Positions 41,394 through 50,161 of a stretch of DNA of 64,000 nucleotides are shown in pieces. Position 1 is the stretch's first letter; each line of letters begins with the position of its first letter. This stretch comes from Sphingobacterium mizutaii (GTDB lineage Bacteria > Bacteroidota > Bacteroidia > Sphingobacteriales > Sphingobacteriaceae): positions 3,658,001 to 3,722,000 of the forward strand of contig NZ_LT906468.1 of NCBI RefSeq assembly GCF_900187125.1, written 5' to 3'. Both the position numbers and the translations under genes were made by a program. The notes under the pieces are model-generated. The model worked only from the letters and a program-made list of their open reading frames with translations, was not told the origin of the DNA and did not search any database.

Positions 41394-43016
41394 TTATAGG
41401 TTAATATCTAGGGTTTTCTCTCCAGCAGTTGGGCATCCAACAGTCACTTGAACTTTCCCTTTTCCTTTGACCAACCAAGAGAAGGTATTTGAAGCACCTG
41501 CTTGTAGGGTTGGATAAAGCTGAAGGCGTTTGCCACTAAGGAAAGATTGTCCCTTTTGCAATTCCATAATGGACTTCATTTTGGAAACATGTTTGATCTT
41601 ATCTGCAATTTCTGGATACACAGGCATTGCTCCTGTATTGAAGACTTTCACTTCGATCCGGTAGATATCATCGCCAAGATTGGTCACTTTCGGGCTTGAG
41701 AATTCTAGGCTGGCAAGAGAACGGGTCAATTCAACTACAAAATTACTGTGCATCTTTGCTGAAGCTTCCAATAATGCTACGGGAGGGTTGTTTACAAAAC
41801 GTTCCACTACCCCACCGACTTCCACCTCTTGGTTAGGAAAATCCGGATGGCTTACCTTGGTCCATGGAAGGATAGCACCTTGAATCCCTTGGTTCTTTAC
41901 CCAGTTTACGAAACGGTCAGAATTATTGGTTGCTGGCACTTTTGGAGCAGCATTTTTGGTTGTGTCAGAAATGGTTGGAATCCACCATGAAGGCGTTACG
42001 AAACTGAATTTTCCGGCATGGTAGTAAATCGTTGGGCTCAGGTTTCCTTTACCAGCAGGCATTTTTGGCGCTTCACCCATTGGTTTCACGGCATCATTAT
42101 AGATCTTGCTCACAAATGCAGAAACTTGCGCATCGTTGTTTGTCCAAGATTTAGTAATTCTTTCTGAAGCTTTTCTTTGATCAAATTGCTCTGCAACAGA
42201 AAGATTGTTCTGTAAGCCAAAGTGTAGCACCGCAGCAATTTGTGGATTTTCGAAGATCAGATCAATGATCGCTCTGGTTTCAGGTTCTGAAGCTGCATAA
42301 TCGCCAGTTTCAGGTTCGAAGAATGGATAGTCAAACGTAAAGTTCTTATCTAGGTTGACACCAGTCTTACCATCTTCAGAAATAGCGCCATCTTGGTCCG
42401 CATCGCGACCTTCGGTATAAAGCTCGTAGTTGCCGGTTTCGCCTTTGTTGCGCTCGGCTAACACCAGGTAATCAGCATTGTTAGCATGAGAACGGTATGG
42501 CCCCGCTGGAGTTTTGATCCGCATTTGTGAAATCAATCCATCTTTGTTAAGATCAACCTCCGGATCTTCATCGATACGGCCGTCACGATCATTGTCTATG
42601 GTCCTGCCATTTCCAGAGGACCATGCTGCAGAATTGGAATTTCTTTTATAAGCATCAACATTGAGAACGGGAATAATCCAAATGGACTTATTAGCTAATA
42701 GTTCATTAAGTTGATCAGTAGGAAGGGCTAATATTTGCTTTGCAACATTTAAGGAATTGATTACGCCTGCAGGGTGTTTTCCATCAACTCCCGCAACGAT
42801 CAATAGTGTAGGTTTTGGAGTTTTTCCATTTTGGATTTTAATTAATGGGATGTCTTCAGAACCAACCGACTTTCCAATGGAAGTTCTTTCCACGAGTTTG
42901 TTTGAAGATACATCTTGAATTTGCTTTGTCAATGCATCGAAATTGGGATAATTCCATTGTGCATTTACAAAAAACGGCATGCCGCAGGAGAGCAGCAAAA
43001 TGATCCAGTATTTCAT
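41394..43016 (-). CDS. M14-like protein with degenerate active site (probable pseudo-peptidase)
   Basis: A 540-residue secreted paralogue of the downstream peptidase (signal 1-20). The fold is kept, including EF-hand-like loops (IDNDRDGRIDEDPEVDLNKDGLI and GRDADQDGAISEDG), but the HxxE zinc motif has become HPAG (H81, G84 in place of Glu). H265 survives in VLHFGLQNN. The catalytic Glu region (FSNE in the partner) reads FVTPSWWIP, with no Glu. It is therefore unlikely to hydrolyse peptides. It may chaperone, inhibit or form a complex with its partner, which follows 13 bp downstream. A change of chemistry cannot be excluded. Confidence 0.85.
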   Translation of the reverse strand: MKYWIILLLSCGMPFFVNAQWNYPNFDALTKQIQDVSSNKLVERTSIGKSVGSEDIPLIKIQNGKTPKPTLLIVAGVDGKHPAGVINSLNVAKQILALPTDQLNELLANKSIWIIPVLNVDAYKRNSNSAAWSSGNGRTIDNDRDGRIDEDPEVDLNKDGLISQMRIKTPAGPYRSHANNADYLVLAERNKGETGNYELYTEGRDADQDGAISEDGKTGVNLDKNFTFDYPFFEPETGDYAASEPETRAIIDLIFENPQIAAVLHFGLQNNLSVAEQFDQRKASERITKSWTNNDAQVSAFVSKIYNDAVKPMGEAPKMPAGKGNLSPTIYYHAGKFSFVTPSWWIPTISDTTKNAAPKVPATNNSDRFVNWVKNQGIQGAILPWTKVSHPDFPNQEVEVGGVVERFVNNPPVALLEASAKMHSNFVVELTRSLASLEFSSPKVTNLGDDIYRIEVKVFNTGAMPVYPEIADKIKHVSKMKSIMELQKGQSFLSGKRLQLYPTLQAGASNTFSWLVKGKGKVQVTVGCPTAGEKTLDINL

Positions 43017-43080
43017 ATATTTAGGTATTTAGTCTGTCGCTAAACTACTGAATTAGGTTAATAATTGAAAGCCATTAAAC

Positions 43081-43127
43081 AGATAATCCAATTTTTAAAT
43101 AATTATTATTTAAAAATTGGATTATCT
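43081..43127. repeat. Perfect 47-bp AT-rich palindrome between the siderophore operon and the M14 pair
   Basis: Two 23-bp arms beginning AGATAATCCAATTTTTAAAT are exact reverse complements around a single central base. It lies 65 bp upstream of the M14-like start and 135 bp downstream of the siderophore-interacting protein stop. It may act as a strong 3'-end hairpin for the siderophore operon or as an operator. Confidence 0.9.
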
Positions 43128-43199
43128 TCAAAACTAAGTCTAACAATAGCCCAAATAGGCGATGTTTTACAGTGAAAACATAGAGATAACAATGTTGTT

Positions 43200-43223
43200 A
43201 TAATTGCGATTGGACGCAATTAT
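43200..43223. other. Hairpin ATAATTGCG-ATTGGA-CGCAATTAT after the siderophore operon
   Basis: A perfect 9-bp stem with a 6-base loop 39 bp beyond the stop of the last siderophore gene. There is no clean T-tract, so it is a weak terminator or a 3'-end stabiliser. Confidence 0.5.
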
Positions 43224-43262
43224 TCTCTAAGGAAATAGGTTAAATAAGCTGGGGTGATTTAA

Positions 43263-44075
43263 TCATTCTGACTTCTCTTCCCTTCGATCTTGGGCAGACT
43301 TATCTTCAGCGACACCTGCTTTCCAATAGGAGAAAGCATAAAAATCTTTATTGGACCAACCTAGTTTATCCTTAAAATAAGAACGGAGTTCCTTTACAGA
43401 ACTATATTCACAGGCTACGTAAGCAAACTTCGATAGATTTGTGGGCAGTTGTACATCCATAGTCAAATGAGGAAGTGAACTTCCTTTTTCGGGTTCTGGA
43501 TTGATGAGCCACTGAAATTCAAATCCATCATGCTTTAATTCTGGATGGAAATCATGTTCAGAAGGAATTTCGATCAAACAATAGCCCCTAGCAGAAGCAG
43601 GCAGGCTCTCCAAAATACAGCTGATAACCGGAATAGCTGTTGCATCTCCGACCAAAAGGTACCAATCTACATTGGGATAATGTACTGTTTCCCTAATCTT
43701 CATAGCTACCCCTAATTGATCGCCTAATGTAGCTTTTCTGGCCCATGCAGAGGCTGGTCCATTCTCACCATGATTGACAAAATCAATCGTTATTTCTTGG
43801 GTCTTGGGATTGTATTGTCGATGGGTATAAGTACGCACGATTGGTTTTACATCCTCCTCGGGCATCACCCACTCCCCTTTTTCAGCATCAAAACTGGCAA
43901 ATTGAACATCTTTCTTTCCATGCGGCGGGATAAAGATCTTATTGTTTGCACCAGGGGTACATTTATCAAAATCTATCGCCTGATCCGACTTGAGGACAAC
44001 CCGGATATAATGTGGTGTAATGTTCTGCTTACCCGTTACTTTGAAAACATATTTTGAAATGATTGGCTTTTCCAT
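43263..44075 (-). CDS. Siderophore-interacting protein (FAD-dependent ferric-siderophore reductase)
   Basis: Reduces Fe(III) held by a siderophore in the cytoplasm so that iron is released. The 270 residues show the SIP/ViuB layout. An FAD-binding beta-barrel (about 8-120, TPHYIRVVLKS, RTYTHRQYNPKTQEITIDFVNHGENGPASAWA) matches the RxYTxR FAD motif and HGxxGPASxWA signature. An NAD(P)H-binding-like C-terminal domain (about 125-255) has YLLVGDATAIPVISCILESLP and YVACEYSSVKELRSY. No signal peptide. It is the last gene of the siderophore uptake operon, starting 6 bp after the binding-protein gene. Confidence 0.93.
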   Translation of the reverse strand: MEKPIISKYVFKVTGKQNITPHYIRVVLKSDQAIDFDKCTPGANNKIFIPPHGKKDVQFASFDAEKGEWVMPEEDVKPIVRTYTHRQYNPKTQEITIDFVNHGENGPASAWARKATLGDQLGVAMKIRETVHYPNVDWYLLVGDATAIPVISCILESLPASARGYCLIEIPSEHDFHPELKHDGFEFQWLINPEPEKGSSLPHLTMDVQLPTNLSKFAYVACEYSSVKELRSYFKDKLGWSNKDFYAFSYWKAGVAEDKSAQDRREEKSE

Positions 44076-44081
44076 CCTTAA

Positions 44082-45035
44082 TTATTGAATAAGTTTAACA
44101 ATATCATCTACCATTAAATTCACTGATGTAATACCTCCTCCAGAGATAAACCAAACATTGGGATCTAGGTAGAATAATTTATTGGACTTAGAGGCCTTGG
44201 TCTGTTTGATCAATTGATTTTCCACCTCTTCTTTGCTGGATTTCTTACCTAAAACAGCAGCATTTCGGTCGACGATAAACAAGTAATCAGGATTGGCCTC
44301 GGCGATCAATTCATTGGAAACCCTTTGTCCATGAACGGATTCATCATTCAGTTCCAGAACAGGCTTAATGCCTAATACATCATGGATAAACCCAAATCTT
44401 GATCCTTTGCCAAAAGCACTGAATTTCCCATTGTTGTAGATCAGGAACAAAGCTTTATGTGGATCTTGCTTGTATTTACTTTGGGCGGCAGCAATTTTCT
44501 CTTCCAAGGAGGCAAATTTTTCATTAGCTTTTGCTTCTTGGCTATAAATCCTACCGATCAGTTTGACATTGTTCTCAAAAGATGGGATGTAATTTTTATT
44601 ATCGGTTCCGATAAATACCGTTGGGGCGATCTCATTGATTTCTTGATAGAATCTTTCCAATCGGGTGGAAATAAAAATAATATCCGGTTTTGTCGCAGCA
44701 ATGGCCTCGAAGTCGGGTTCAATAACTGATCCTACATCCGCCACATCGGGATTATCTTGGATTGATTTCAGGTAGGAAGGAAGGAATTTCTTGGGTACAC
44801 CTACAGGCACAATACCTAATTCGTTCATGGTTTCCAATGCACCGATATCCAGTACCACGCTGCGTTTGGGATTTTTTGGGATGATCAGCTTACCCATTTT
44901 GTGCTCAATATGTAGCGTATCGCTGTCCAATGTATTTTCAATTTTAGATGAATTGGATTGGCAGGATAGCAATAGAAAAGACAAACACAAAAATGCGAAG
45001 GCTTTCCAAATTATATTTCTTAGCATAGTATTCAT
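44082..45035 (-). CDS. Ferric-siderophore ABC transporter, substrate-binding lipoprotein
   Basis: Periplasmic side of the inner-membrane importer. I start at 45035 (MNTMLRNIIWKAFAFLC...LLLSCQSN), one base after the ATPase stop; it has a clear lipobox LLSC. The 317-residue body is a class III binding protein of the FatB/YclQ/CeuE group: HKMGKLIIPKNPKRSVVLDIGALETMNELGIVPVGVPKKFLPSYL, then KPDIIFISTR, SQEAKANEKFASLEEKI and DRNAAVLGKKSS. This group binds catecholate siderophores with conserved Arg/Tyr residues. Confidence 0.92.
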   Translation of the reverse strand: MNTMLRNIIWKAFAFLCLSFLLLSCQSNSSKIENTLDSDTLHIEHKMGKLIIPKNPKRSVVLDIGALETMNELGIVPVGVPKKFLPSYLKSIQDNPDVADVGSVIEPDFEAIAATKPDIIFISTRLERFYQEINEIAPTVFIGTDNKNYIPSFENNVKLIGRIYSQEAKANEKFASLEEKIAAAQSKYKQDPHKALFLIYNNGKFSAFGKGSRFGFIHDVLGIKPVLELNDESVHGQRVSNELIAEANPDYLFIVDRNAAVLGKKSSKEEVENQLIKQTKASKSNKLFYLDPNVWFISGGGITSVNLMVDDIVKLIQ

Positions 45036-45036
45036 T

Positions 45037-45819
45037 TTATAGATTGAAATAATTACAGATTCTTTTATTGTTGATCTCGATAATATTGAATTCCAGATCA
45101 AATATTTCGTGAAGGATCTTTGCATCGATCACCTTATTGGTCTGATCGTTATAGAGAATTTCACCATCCTTCAAGGCGATAATTTGGTCGGAATATTGGG
45201 CAGCGAAATTGATTTCATGGATGACCATGATCACGGTTTTACCCAATTCATCGACCAGGCGTCGCAAGGTTTTCATAACATGGACGGCATGTTTCATATC
45301 AAGGTTGTTCAGAGGTTCATCGAGTAAAATAAAATCAGTGTCCTGGGCGATAATCATGGAGATAAATGCCCTTTGTCGTTGTCCCCCACTTAATTCATCG
45401 ATATAGGAATCCTTTAAGGCAGTGAGGTCAGAAAACGCGATGGCATCATCCACTTTCTTCCAGTCCAATTCGCTCAGCTTACCCTGGCAATAAGGAAACC
45501 TTCCAAAGGAAACCAGATCCCTAACGGTCAATTTCAATTCAAGATGATTGGACTGTTTTAGAATGGATAGTTTTTTTGCCAATTCAGAACTTTTATAGGA
45601 GGATAATTCCTTTTCGAAGAAAGCCACCTGACCGGCATCTTGCTTGATCAATCGGCTAATTATTGCCAATAAAGTACTTTTTCCGGCACCGTTTGGTCCG
45701 ATTAATGAAGTGATCTTTGCATGTGGAAAACCACCTGTCAGATTTTTCAACACTTCTTTTTTTCCATAACGCTTTACAATGGCGTCAAAGTTTAACTTAT
45801 TCTTTTCCTGGTCAACCAT
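45037..45819 (-). CDS. Ferric-siderophore ABC transporter, ATP-binding protein
   Basis: Energises import through the two neighbouring permeases. The 260-residue protein has Walker A GPNGAGKSTLL, signature LSGGQRQRAFI, Walker B FILLDEPLNNLD and switch His in VIHEINFAAQY, typical of FepC/YclP. Its N-terminus overlaps the end of the permease gene by 28 bp, and the lipoprotein gene follows after 1 bp. Transcription is from the minus-strand operon. Confidence 0.95.
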   Translation of the reverse strand: MVDQEKNKLNFDAIVKRYGKKEVLKNLTGGFPHAKITSLIGPNGAGKSTLLAIISRLIKQDAGQVAFFEKELSSYKSSELAKKLSILKQSNHLELKLTVRDLVSFGRFPYCQGKLSELDWKKVDDAIAFSDLTALKDSYIDELSGGQRQRAFISMIIAQDTDFILLDEPLNNLDMKHAVHVMKTLRRLVDELGKTVIMVIHEINFAAQYSDQIIALKDGEILYNDQTNKVIDAKILHEIFDLEFNIIEINNKRICNYFNL

Positions 45820-46745
45820 AATAAATACATAAAATAAATTCCGCCGATAAAATTGATAATGATACTGACCGTTGTGGTAAATCCGATAACCTGTTCCACA
45901 AGGAATTGCCCTAACACTAAGCAGAGCGCAGCTATAACTGCACTGATAGGCAGCATAAATTGATGCTTTCTGGTCCTGAAAAGCTCATAGGTCAGGTTAC
46001 AGACCAAGATTCCGAGGAAAGTAATGGGCCCTACCAAAGCAGTGGACACGGAAACCAACAGGGTGATGCAGATCAGAAATCTTTTGATCATTTTGTTATA
46101 ATCAACCCCTAGGTTTATGGCGTGGTCTTTTCCCAAAGCGATCACATCGAGATAGCGTAAATTGAAACTGATATAAGTGATGGCTGCCAACATGGTGATT
46201 GCAGCGATGCTGAGCAATTTGGTATTCATCTTGGCGAAAGAGACGAACATGAAATTCTGTACCATCGAAAATTCATTGGGGTCGATCAGGACATGTAGGA
46301 ATTGGCTCATGGTCATAAATAAGGTTCCAAACACCATTCCTGTAAGCAAGAGATAATACATGCTTTTCTTATCCTTGCCAAACATCAAAAAGTAGATCAA
46401 TAGGGAGAATCCCAACATCAAAACCACAGCATATACAAAATTCTCCTGCTGGTTGATCACTTGGAAGGCCCGATCTCCATAGATAAACACAATCACCGTC
46501 TGGAATAGGATGAAGATGGCTTCATAGCCCATAATAGATGGAGTCAAAATCCTATTGTTGGTAATCGTCTGGAATAAAATCGAAGAGTAGGCGACAGAAC
46601 ATCCCACTATCAACATGCTAAAAAGTCGAATGGACCTTTTACTGATGGCATAGTCATTGGACAGATCAACCTTATAAAATAGAAACAAGGCAATCACAAT
46701 CAGCAGGAGACATAGCAATAATGAAAATTTGAGGATTGGTTTCAT
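45792..46745 (-). CDS. Ferric-siderophore ABC transporter, permease (second)
   Basis: FecCD-family integral membrane subunit of 317 residues with about 9 helices. Signatures are SRSI-type RSIRLFSMLIVGCSVAYSSILFQTITNNRILTPSIMGYEAIFILFQT and LVGPITFLGILVCNLTYELF (conserved G-P-I-x-F-x-G). It resembles the YclO/FatC branch and pairs with the permease encoded immediately upstream (3 bp gap) as a heterodimer. Confidence 0.93.
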   Translation of the reverse strand: MKPILKFSLLLCLLLIVIALFLFYKVDLSNDYAISKRSIRLFSMLIVGCSVAYSSILFQTITNNRILTPSIMGYEAIFILFQTVIVFIYGDRAFQVINQQENFVYAVVLMLGFSLLIYFLMFGKDKKSMYYLLLTGMVFGTLFMTMSQFLHVLIDPNEFSMVQNFMFVSFAKMNTKLLSIAAITMLAAITYISFNLRYLDVIALGKDHAINLGVDYNKMIKRFLICITLLVSVSTALVGPITFLGILVCNLTYELFRTRKHQFMLPISAVIAALCLVLGQFLVEQVIGFTTTVSIIINFIGGIYFMYLLWLTRKRIS

Positions 46746-46748
46746 TTC

Positions 46749-47732
46749 TTATTTCTTTTTAAGGATTAAGATTAGGAACACAATTCCGCCGATGATCCCT
46801 ACGGTCATGCCAATTGGTACTTCATAAGGAAAGACAATCAGCCTACTGATCAAGTCGCAAATAATCAGGAAAACTGCACCTACGTAGGCAATGATTGGCA
46901 GGATCTTCCTCAAGTTGTCACCGAATACCATGCTCACCAAGTTGGGGATGATCAGCCCTAGAAAGGGTATGGCACCGACAGTGAGTACCGATGAACTGAC
47001 CACAATGGAAACTGTAAATAGGCCGATATAGACAATGCTATTATAGGAAAGACCTAAGTTTTTGGCAAAGCTCTCCCCCATTCCTGCGATCGTGAAACGT
47101 TCAGCAAATAAATAGACCAGCAGCACCGCTGGAAGAATAATATAGATGGCTTCATACTGCCCTTGCATAACGGAAGAAAAATCCCCGAGCAACCATTCCT
47201 GCGTACTTTGCACGATACCCTTTTCATATGCAAAAAATGTTGAAATAGCACTCAGGATACTTCCAAACATCAAACCCACCAATGGTATAAAAACAGTGCT
47301 CCGCAATTTGATCTTGCTAATAAAAAATATGAACAGTAAAGAGGTGAAAAACGTGAAAAGCAGTGCAAAGATCATCCTGACCGAAAGTGAGGATTGTGGG
47401 AAAAGGATCAGAGCTGTTAATATACCCATCTTAGCGGCTTCCAAGGATCCTGAGGTTGTGGGTGAAACAAACCTGTTTTGCGATAATTGTTGCAAAATAA
47501 AACCGGATATGCTCAATCCAGCACCCACTAAGATCAATGCCAAGGTCCTAGGGATTCGGCTAATCACAAAGAACAGCATCTTTTCACTATCTGAAAATAA
47601 TTCAGAATAATGGATATCCTTGACTCCAGTGAAAAGTGAAATCCAGATTAAAACTAAAATAACCCCCATGGCAAGTATCCATAGCAGGTATTTATTCTTC
47701 AATAAACTCAAATTCTCCAATTCCTTAAACAT
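46749..47732 (-). CDS. Ferric-siderophore ABC transporter, permease (first)
   Basis: FecCD-family subunit. I start at 47732 (MFKELENLSLL), which gives 327 residues; the open frame extends upstream through unlikely sequence. It shows about 9 helices and family motifs FVISRIPRTLALILVGAGLSISGFILQQLSQNRFVSPTTSGSLEAAKMG and VGAIPFLGLIIPNLVSMVFG. YclN/FatD branch. A 98-bp gap separates it from the YncE gene upstream and holds an imperfect hairpin (47782-47813) that may tune readthrough. Confidence 0.93.
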   Translation of the reverse strand: MFKELENLSLLKNKYLLWILAMGVILVLIWISLFTGVKDIHYSELFSDSEKMLFFVISRIPRTLALILVGAGLSISGFILQQLSQNRFVSPTTSGSLEAAKMGILTALILFPQSSLSVRMIFALLFTFFTSLLFIFFISKIKLRSTVFIPLVGLMFGSILSAISTFFAYEKGIVQSTQEWLLGDFSSVMQGQYEAIYIILPAVLLVYLFAERFTIAGMGESFAKNLGLSYNSIVYIGLFTVSIVVSSSVLTVGAIPFLGLIIPNLVSMVFGDNLRKILPIIAYVGAVFLIICDLISRLIVFPYEVPIGMTVGIIGGIVFLILILKKK

Positions 47733-47830
47733 TTTAACAGCTCTCTTTAAACCGTTAAGATGATTTGATAATAAAATGAAACTATGCCCTATTCCATACG
47801 GATTAGGACATAGCAATCATCAAGATTTTA

Positions 47831-48877
47831 TTAATTGATTTTAGTGATGGTATCGCCATTTTTGTCCACTACAACAGGTTGCCCTTCCACTGGTCTACCT
47901 CCTTTAGTTTTGTTGATGATAAAAGCTTCTCCAGTTTTCGGATCTATTTTTACATGATTAGGATGAGAACCGGTTGGCAGATCAGCTAGCACTTCTAGCG
48001 TCTTAGCATCGATAATGCTGGTCGTTCCTGTTTGGCGATTTGCAGAATAAATCCTGTTTTTCACTTTATCATAAGCAATTCCTATGGCCCCATCGCCAGT
48101 TGGGATACTCTTTAATAGATTTCCTTCAGGACCTAATACAGTAACTGTACCTGACTTCTGATTGGCCACGAACAGGCGTTCTCCATCCGAAGTAATATTT
48201 ACAGGAGACTCTCCGCCTGATGGAAACTGCATATCCACTTTTTTACTTTTCACATCAACGACATATATGGCATTTTCACCAATAACAGTCACATAGATTT
48301 TATCTGTACCTTTTAAGAAAGTCATGCCAGTTGCAGTCTTTCCAAGGTTATCCAAAGAATGGGAATAGGTATTGGTTTTCCCATCAATAACCCAAATATT
48401 ACTAGGATCACCCACATCGGATACATAGATCAGGTTATTGTCTTCATCCACCAATACCTCACGGGTATGGGATTCCTCGGCACCGTTTTTAATGGTTGCC
48501 AATAACTTTCCGGATTTAAGATCAACGGCACTGACCGAGTTTGTTCTTGTATTCGTGGTGTAGGCAGTCTGAGTTTTGTTGTTTATTCCTATACCGAATG
48601 GCGGATTTTCCTTTAAGCTGATGCTATCCACAATGGCCAAATCCTTTGGATTGATTTTAAAGATGGCACCACCTGGTTTCGTACGAGAACCAGCTGAAGT
48701 CACATAAATATGTCCGTCATTTGAATTGATTACGGCTTCATAAACACCAGTTCCGGCAGGAGAAGATTTTACTACCTTTTGGCCAAAAGCCAAGGTACTG
48801 CAAAAGAATAACCCTGTACTGAGGAATAGAGCTTTTGAAAGGATTGAGCACTTGTGATTGAAATGAATTGTGTTCAT
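47831..48877 (-). CDS. YncE-type beta-propeller protein
   Basis: A 348-residue exported protein (signal about 1-32, STLAFGQ) built from repeated YVTN-like blades: GHIYVTSAG, NNLIYVSDVG, DKIYVTVIGENAIYVVD, ERLFVANQKSGTVTVL and NRIYSANRQTGTTSIID. Seven-bladed propellers of this type act as binding platforms; E. coli YncE is iron-regulated. Here it is encoded 2 bp after the esterase inside the siderophore locus, so a periplasmic ferric-siderophore binding or hand-over role is a sensible inference, not proven. It has no lipobox. Confidence 0.88.
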   Translation of the reverse strand: MNTIHFNHKCSILSKALFLSTGLFFCSTLAFGQKVVKSSPAGTGVYEAVINSNDGHIYVTSAGSRTKPGGAIFKINPKDLAIVDSISLKENPPFGIGINNKTQTAYTTNTRTNSVSAVDLKSGKLLATIKNGAEESHTREVLVDEDNNLIYVSDVGDPSNIWVIDGKTNTYSHSLDNLGKTATGMTFLKGTDKIYVTVIGENAIYVVDVKSKKVDMQFPSGGESPVNITSDGERLFVANQKSGTVTVLGPEGNLLKSIPTGDGAIGIAYDKVKNRIYSANRQTGTTSIIDAKTLEVLADLPTGSHPNHVKIDPKTGEAFIINKTKGGRPVEGQPVVVDKNGDTITKIN

Positions 48878-48879
48878 AG

Positions 48880-50028
48880 TTACTTATTTATATATATAGA
48901 GTTAATTTTTGAATTCCAGTGTAGATAGAAATCTTCGAATGCCTTTTGCCAATAATATGCGCCATGTTTTCCTTCGGGATTGACATAGCGTGTTAATTTG
49001 CCTGAAAAATGATTTTTTATCCATTCGAAATAGCGATCGAGGTCAATTTTCATATTGTTATGGGCATCCATCAATCGAAATCGTCTTTCCCGATCTCCCA
49101 TATAAAAGTAGAATTCCTGTTCAGCCCTATTTATACCCTTGCTGAGCATATTTTCCGAATAGGCATATAAATTATCTTCATCCATCCAGATCGATGGAGA
49201 AAATATGGCTACGGTGCCAAAGACCGCTGGGTATTTCAGTCCAGCATAAAGAGTAAGCAAACCAGCAATAGAACTACCTAACATAGAAGTATGCATGGGA
49301 CCTGGAAGGGTCCTATAGTTACTGTCTACAAAAGGTTTTAAAGTTTGTACGATATCTTCGAGATAATGCCAACCCAAGGCATTCTTGGTTCCTTGGACTG
49401 GATGCACCAGGTATTCTTGCTGTCTTAATTCATAATCCTTTGCATGATCGATAGCGACCACTATGGCAGAAGAATCATATCCATCAAGGAATTCATCGAC
49501 CATCCATTCTACAGGCCCCGACCTTCCAATTGATCGCGCCTCATCGAAAAGATGCTGGCCATCATGCATATAAATGGTTGGGTATCGTTGGCCTGACTGC
49601 TGATAATCCTTGGGTAAATAGATCATGACCTTTCGATACACATTCATTTCCGGAAAATAGAAATGATCGTCTAAAGTAAGTACCTGTTTGCTTGCTGTGG
49701 ATCTAGGGAATAGATCTCTCCAAGAATCGATTTCCAAATTGATTTCAGCATCTCGTTGTACTTTGAAAACTTGAGGTGATTTTAGTTTTCCATCACGAGT
49801 AGCCTCTAACGTCAGCCAATTCCCTCGGGTAATCTTTAGTTCAAGGTCTCCGGTTTGTACATGGGGAATCAGGCATCTTACAGATTGCCCAATTGGAGGG
49901 ATAGTTCCGACCAACAGATGTTGGGGATCCCAATTATTGAAAGTACCAGCAAGGAACAAAGGCTCACCTACGTAATGTTCACAATTGTTCAAAATGTTTA
50001 CTGCTATCTCAATGAATTTTTTGGACAT
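48880..50028 (-). CDS. Fes-like siderophore esterase
   Basis: Alpha/beta hydrolase that may cleave the ester backbone of a ferric catecholate siderophore. The 382-residue protein has no signal peptide, so is cytoplasmic. An N-terminal beta domain (about 1-105) carries FLAGTFNNWDPQ, as in AMPK/CBM48-like modules. The esterase domain (about 115-375) has TIYMHDGQHLFD, the nucleophile motif GSSIAG (251-256, Ser253) and a late His355 in GKHGAYYW. It is the first gene of the minus-strand siderophore operon and divergent from the TonB receptor. Other acyl esterase activities are possible. Confidence 0.85.
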   Translation of the reverse strand: MSKKFIEIAVNILNNCEHYVGEPLFLAGTFNNWDPQHLLVGTIPPIGQSVRCLIPHVQTGDLELKITRGNWLTLEATRDGKLKSPQVFKVQRDAEINLEIDSWRDLFPRSTASKQVLTLDDHFYFPEMNVYRKVMIYLPKDYQQSGQRYPTIYMHDGQHLFDEARSIGRSGPVEWMVDEFLDGYDSSAIVVAIDHAKDYELRQQEYLVHPVQGTKNALGWHYLEDIVQTLKPFVDSNYRTLPGPMHTSMLGSSIAGLLTLYAGLKYPAVFGTVAIFSPSIWMDEDNLYAYSENMLSKGINRAEQEFYFYMGDRERRFRLMDAHNNMKIDLDRYFEWIKNHFSGKLTRYVNPEGKHGAYYWQKAFEDFYLHWNSKINSIYINK

Positions 50029-50066
50029 AAATAAATGTTTGTATATAGCAATTTGACTCGTAGCTA

Positions 50067-50085
50067 ATTTAGATAGATTCTAAAT
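50067..50085. promoter_or_regulatory. Candidate iron-repressor (Fur-like) dyad ATTTAGA-TAGAT-TCTAAAT
   Basis: Perfect 7-bp arms with a 5-bp spacer lie in the 133-bp gap between the divergent esterase operon and TonB-receptor operon. The position would control both directions. The half-site TCTAAAT resembles iron-box variants reported in several bacteria, but I cannot confirm the Fur consensus for this group. Confidence 0.45.
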
Positions 50086-50161
50086 AAATGACAAATTTTA
50101 TTTAAACTAATTATAAATAAAGCTATATTTACCAGCAAATCAACGTTATTTAGGAGTTAGA

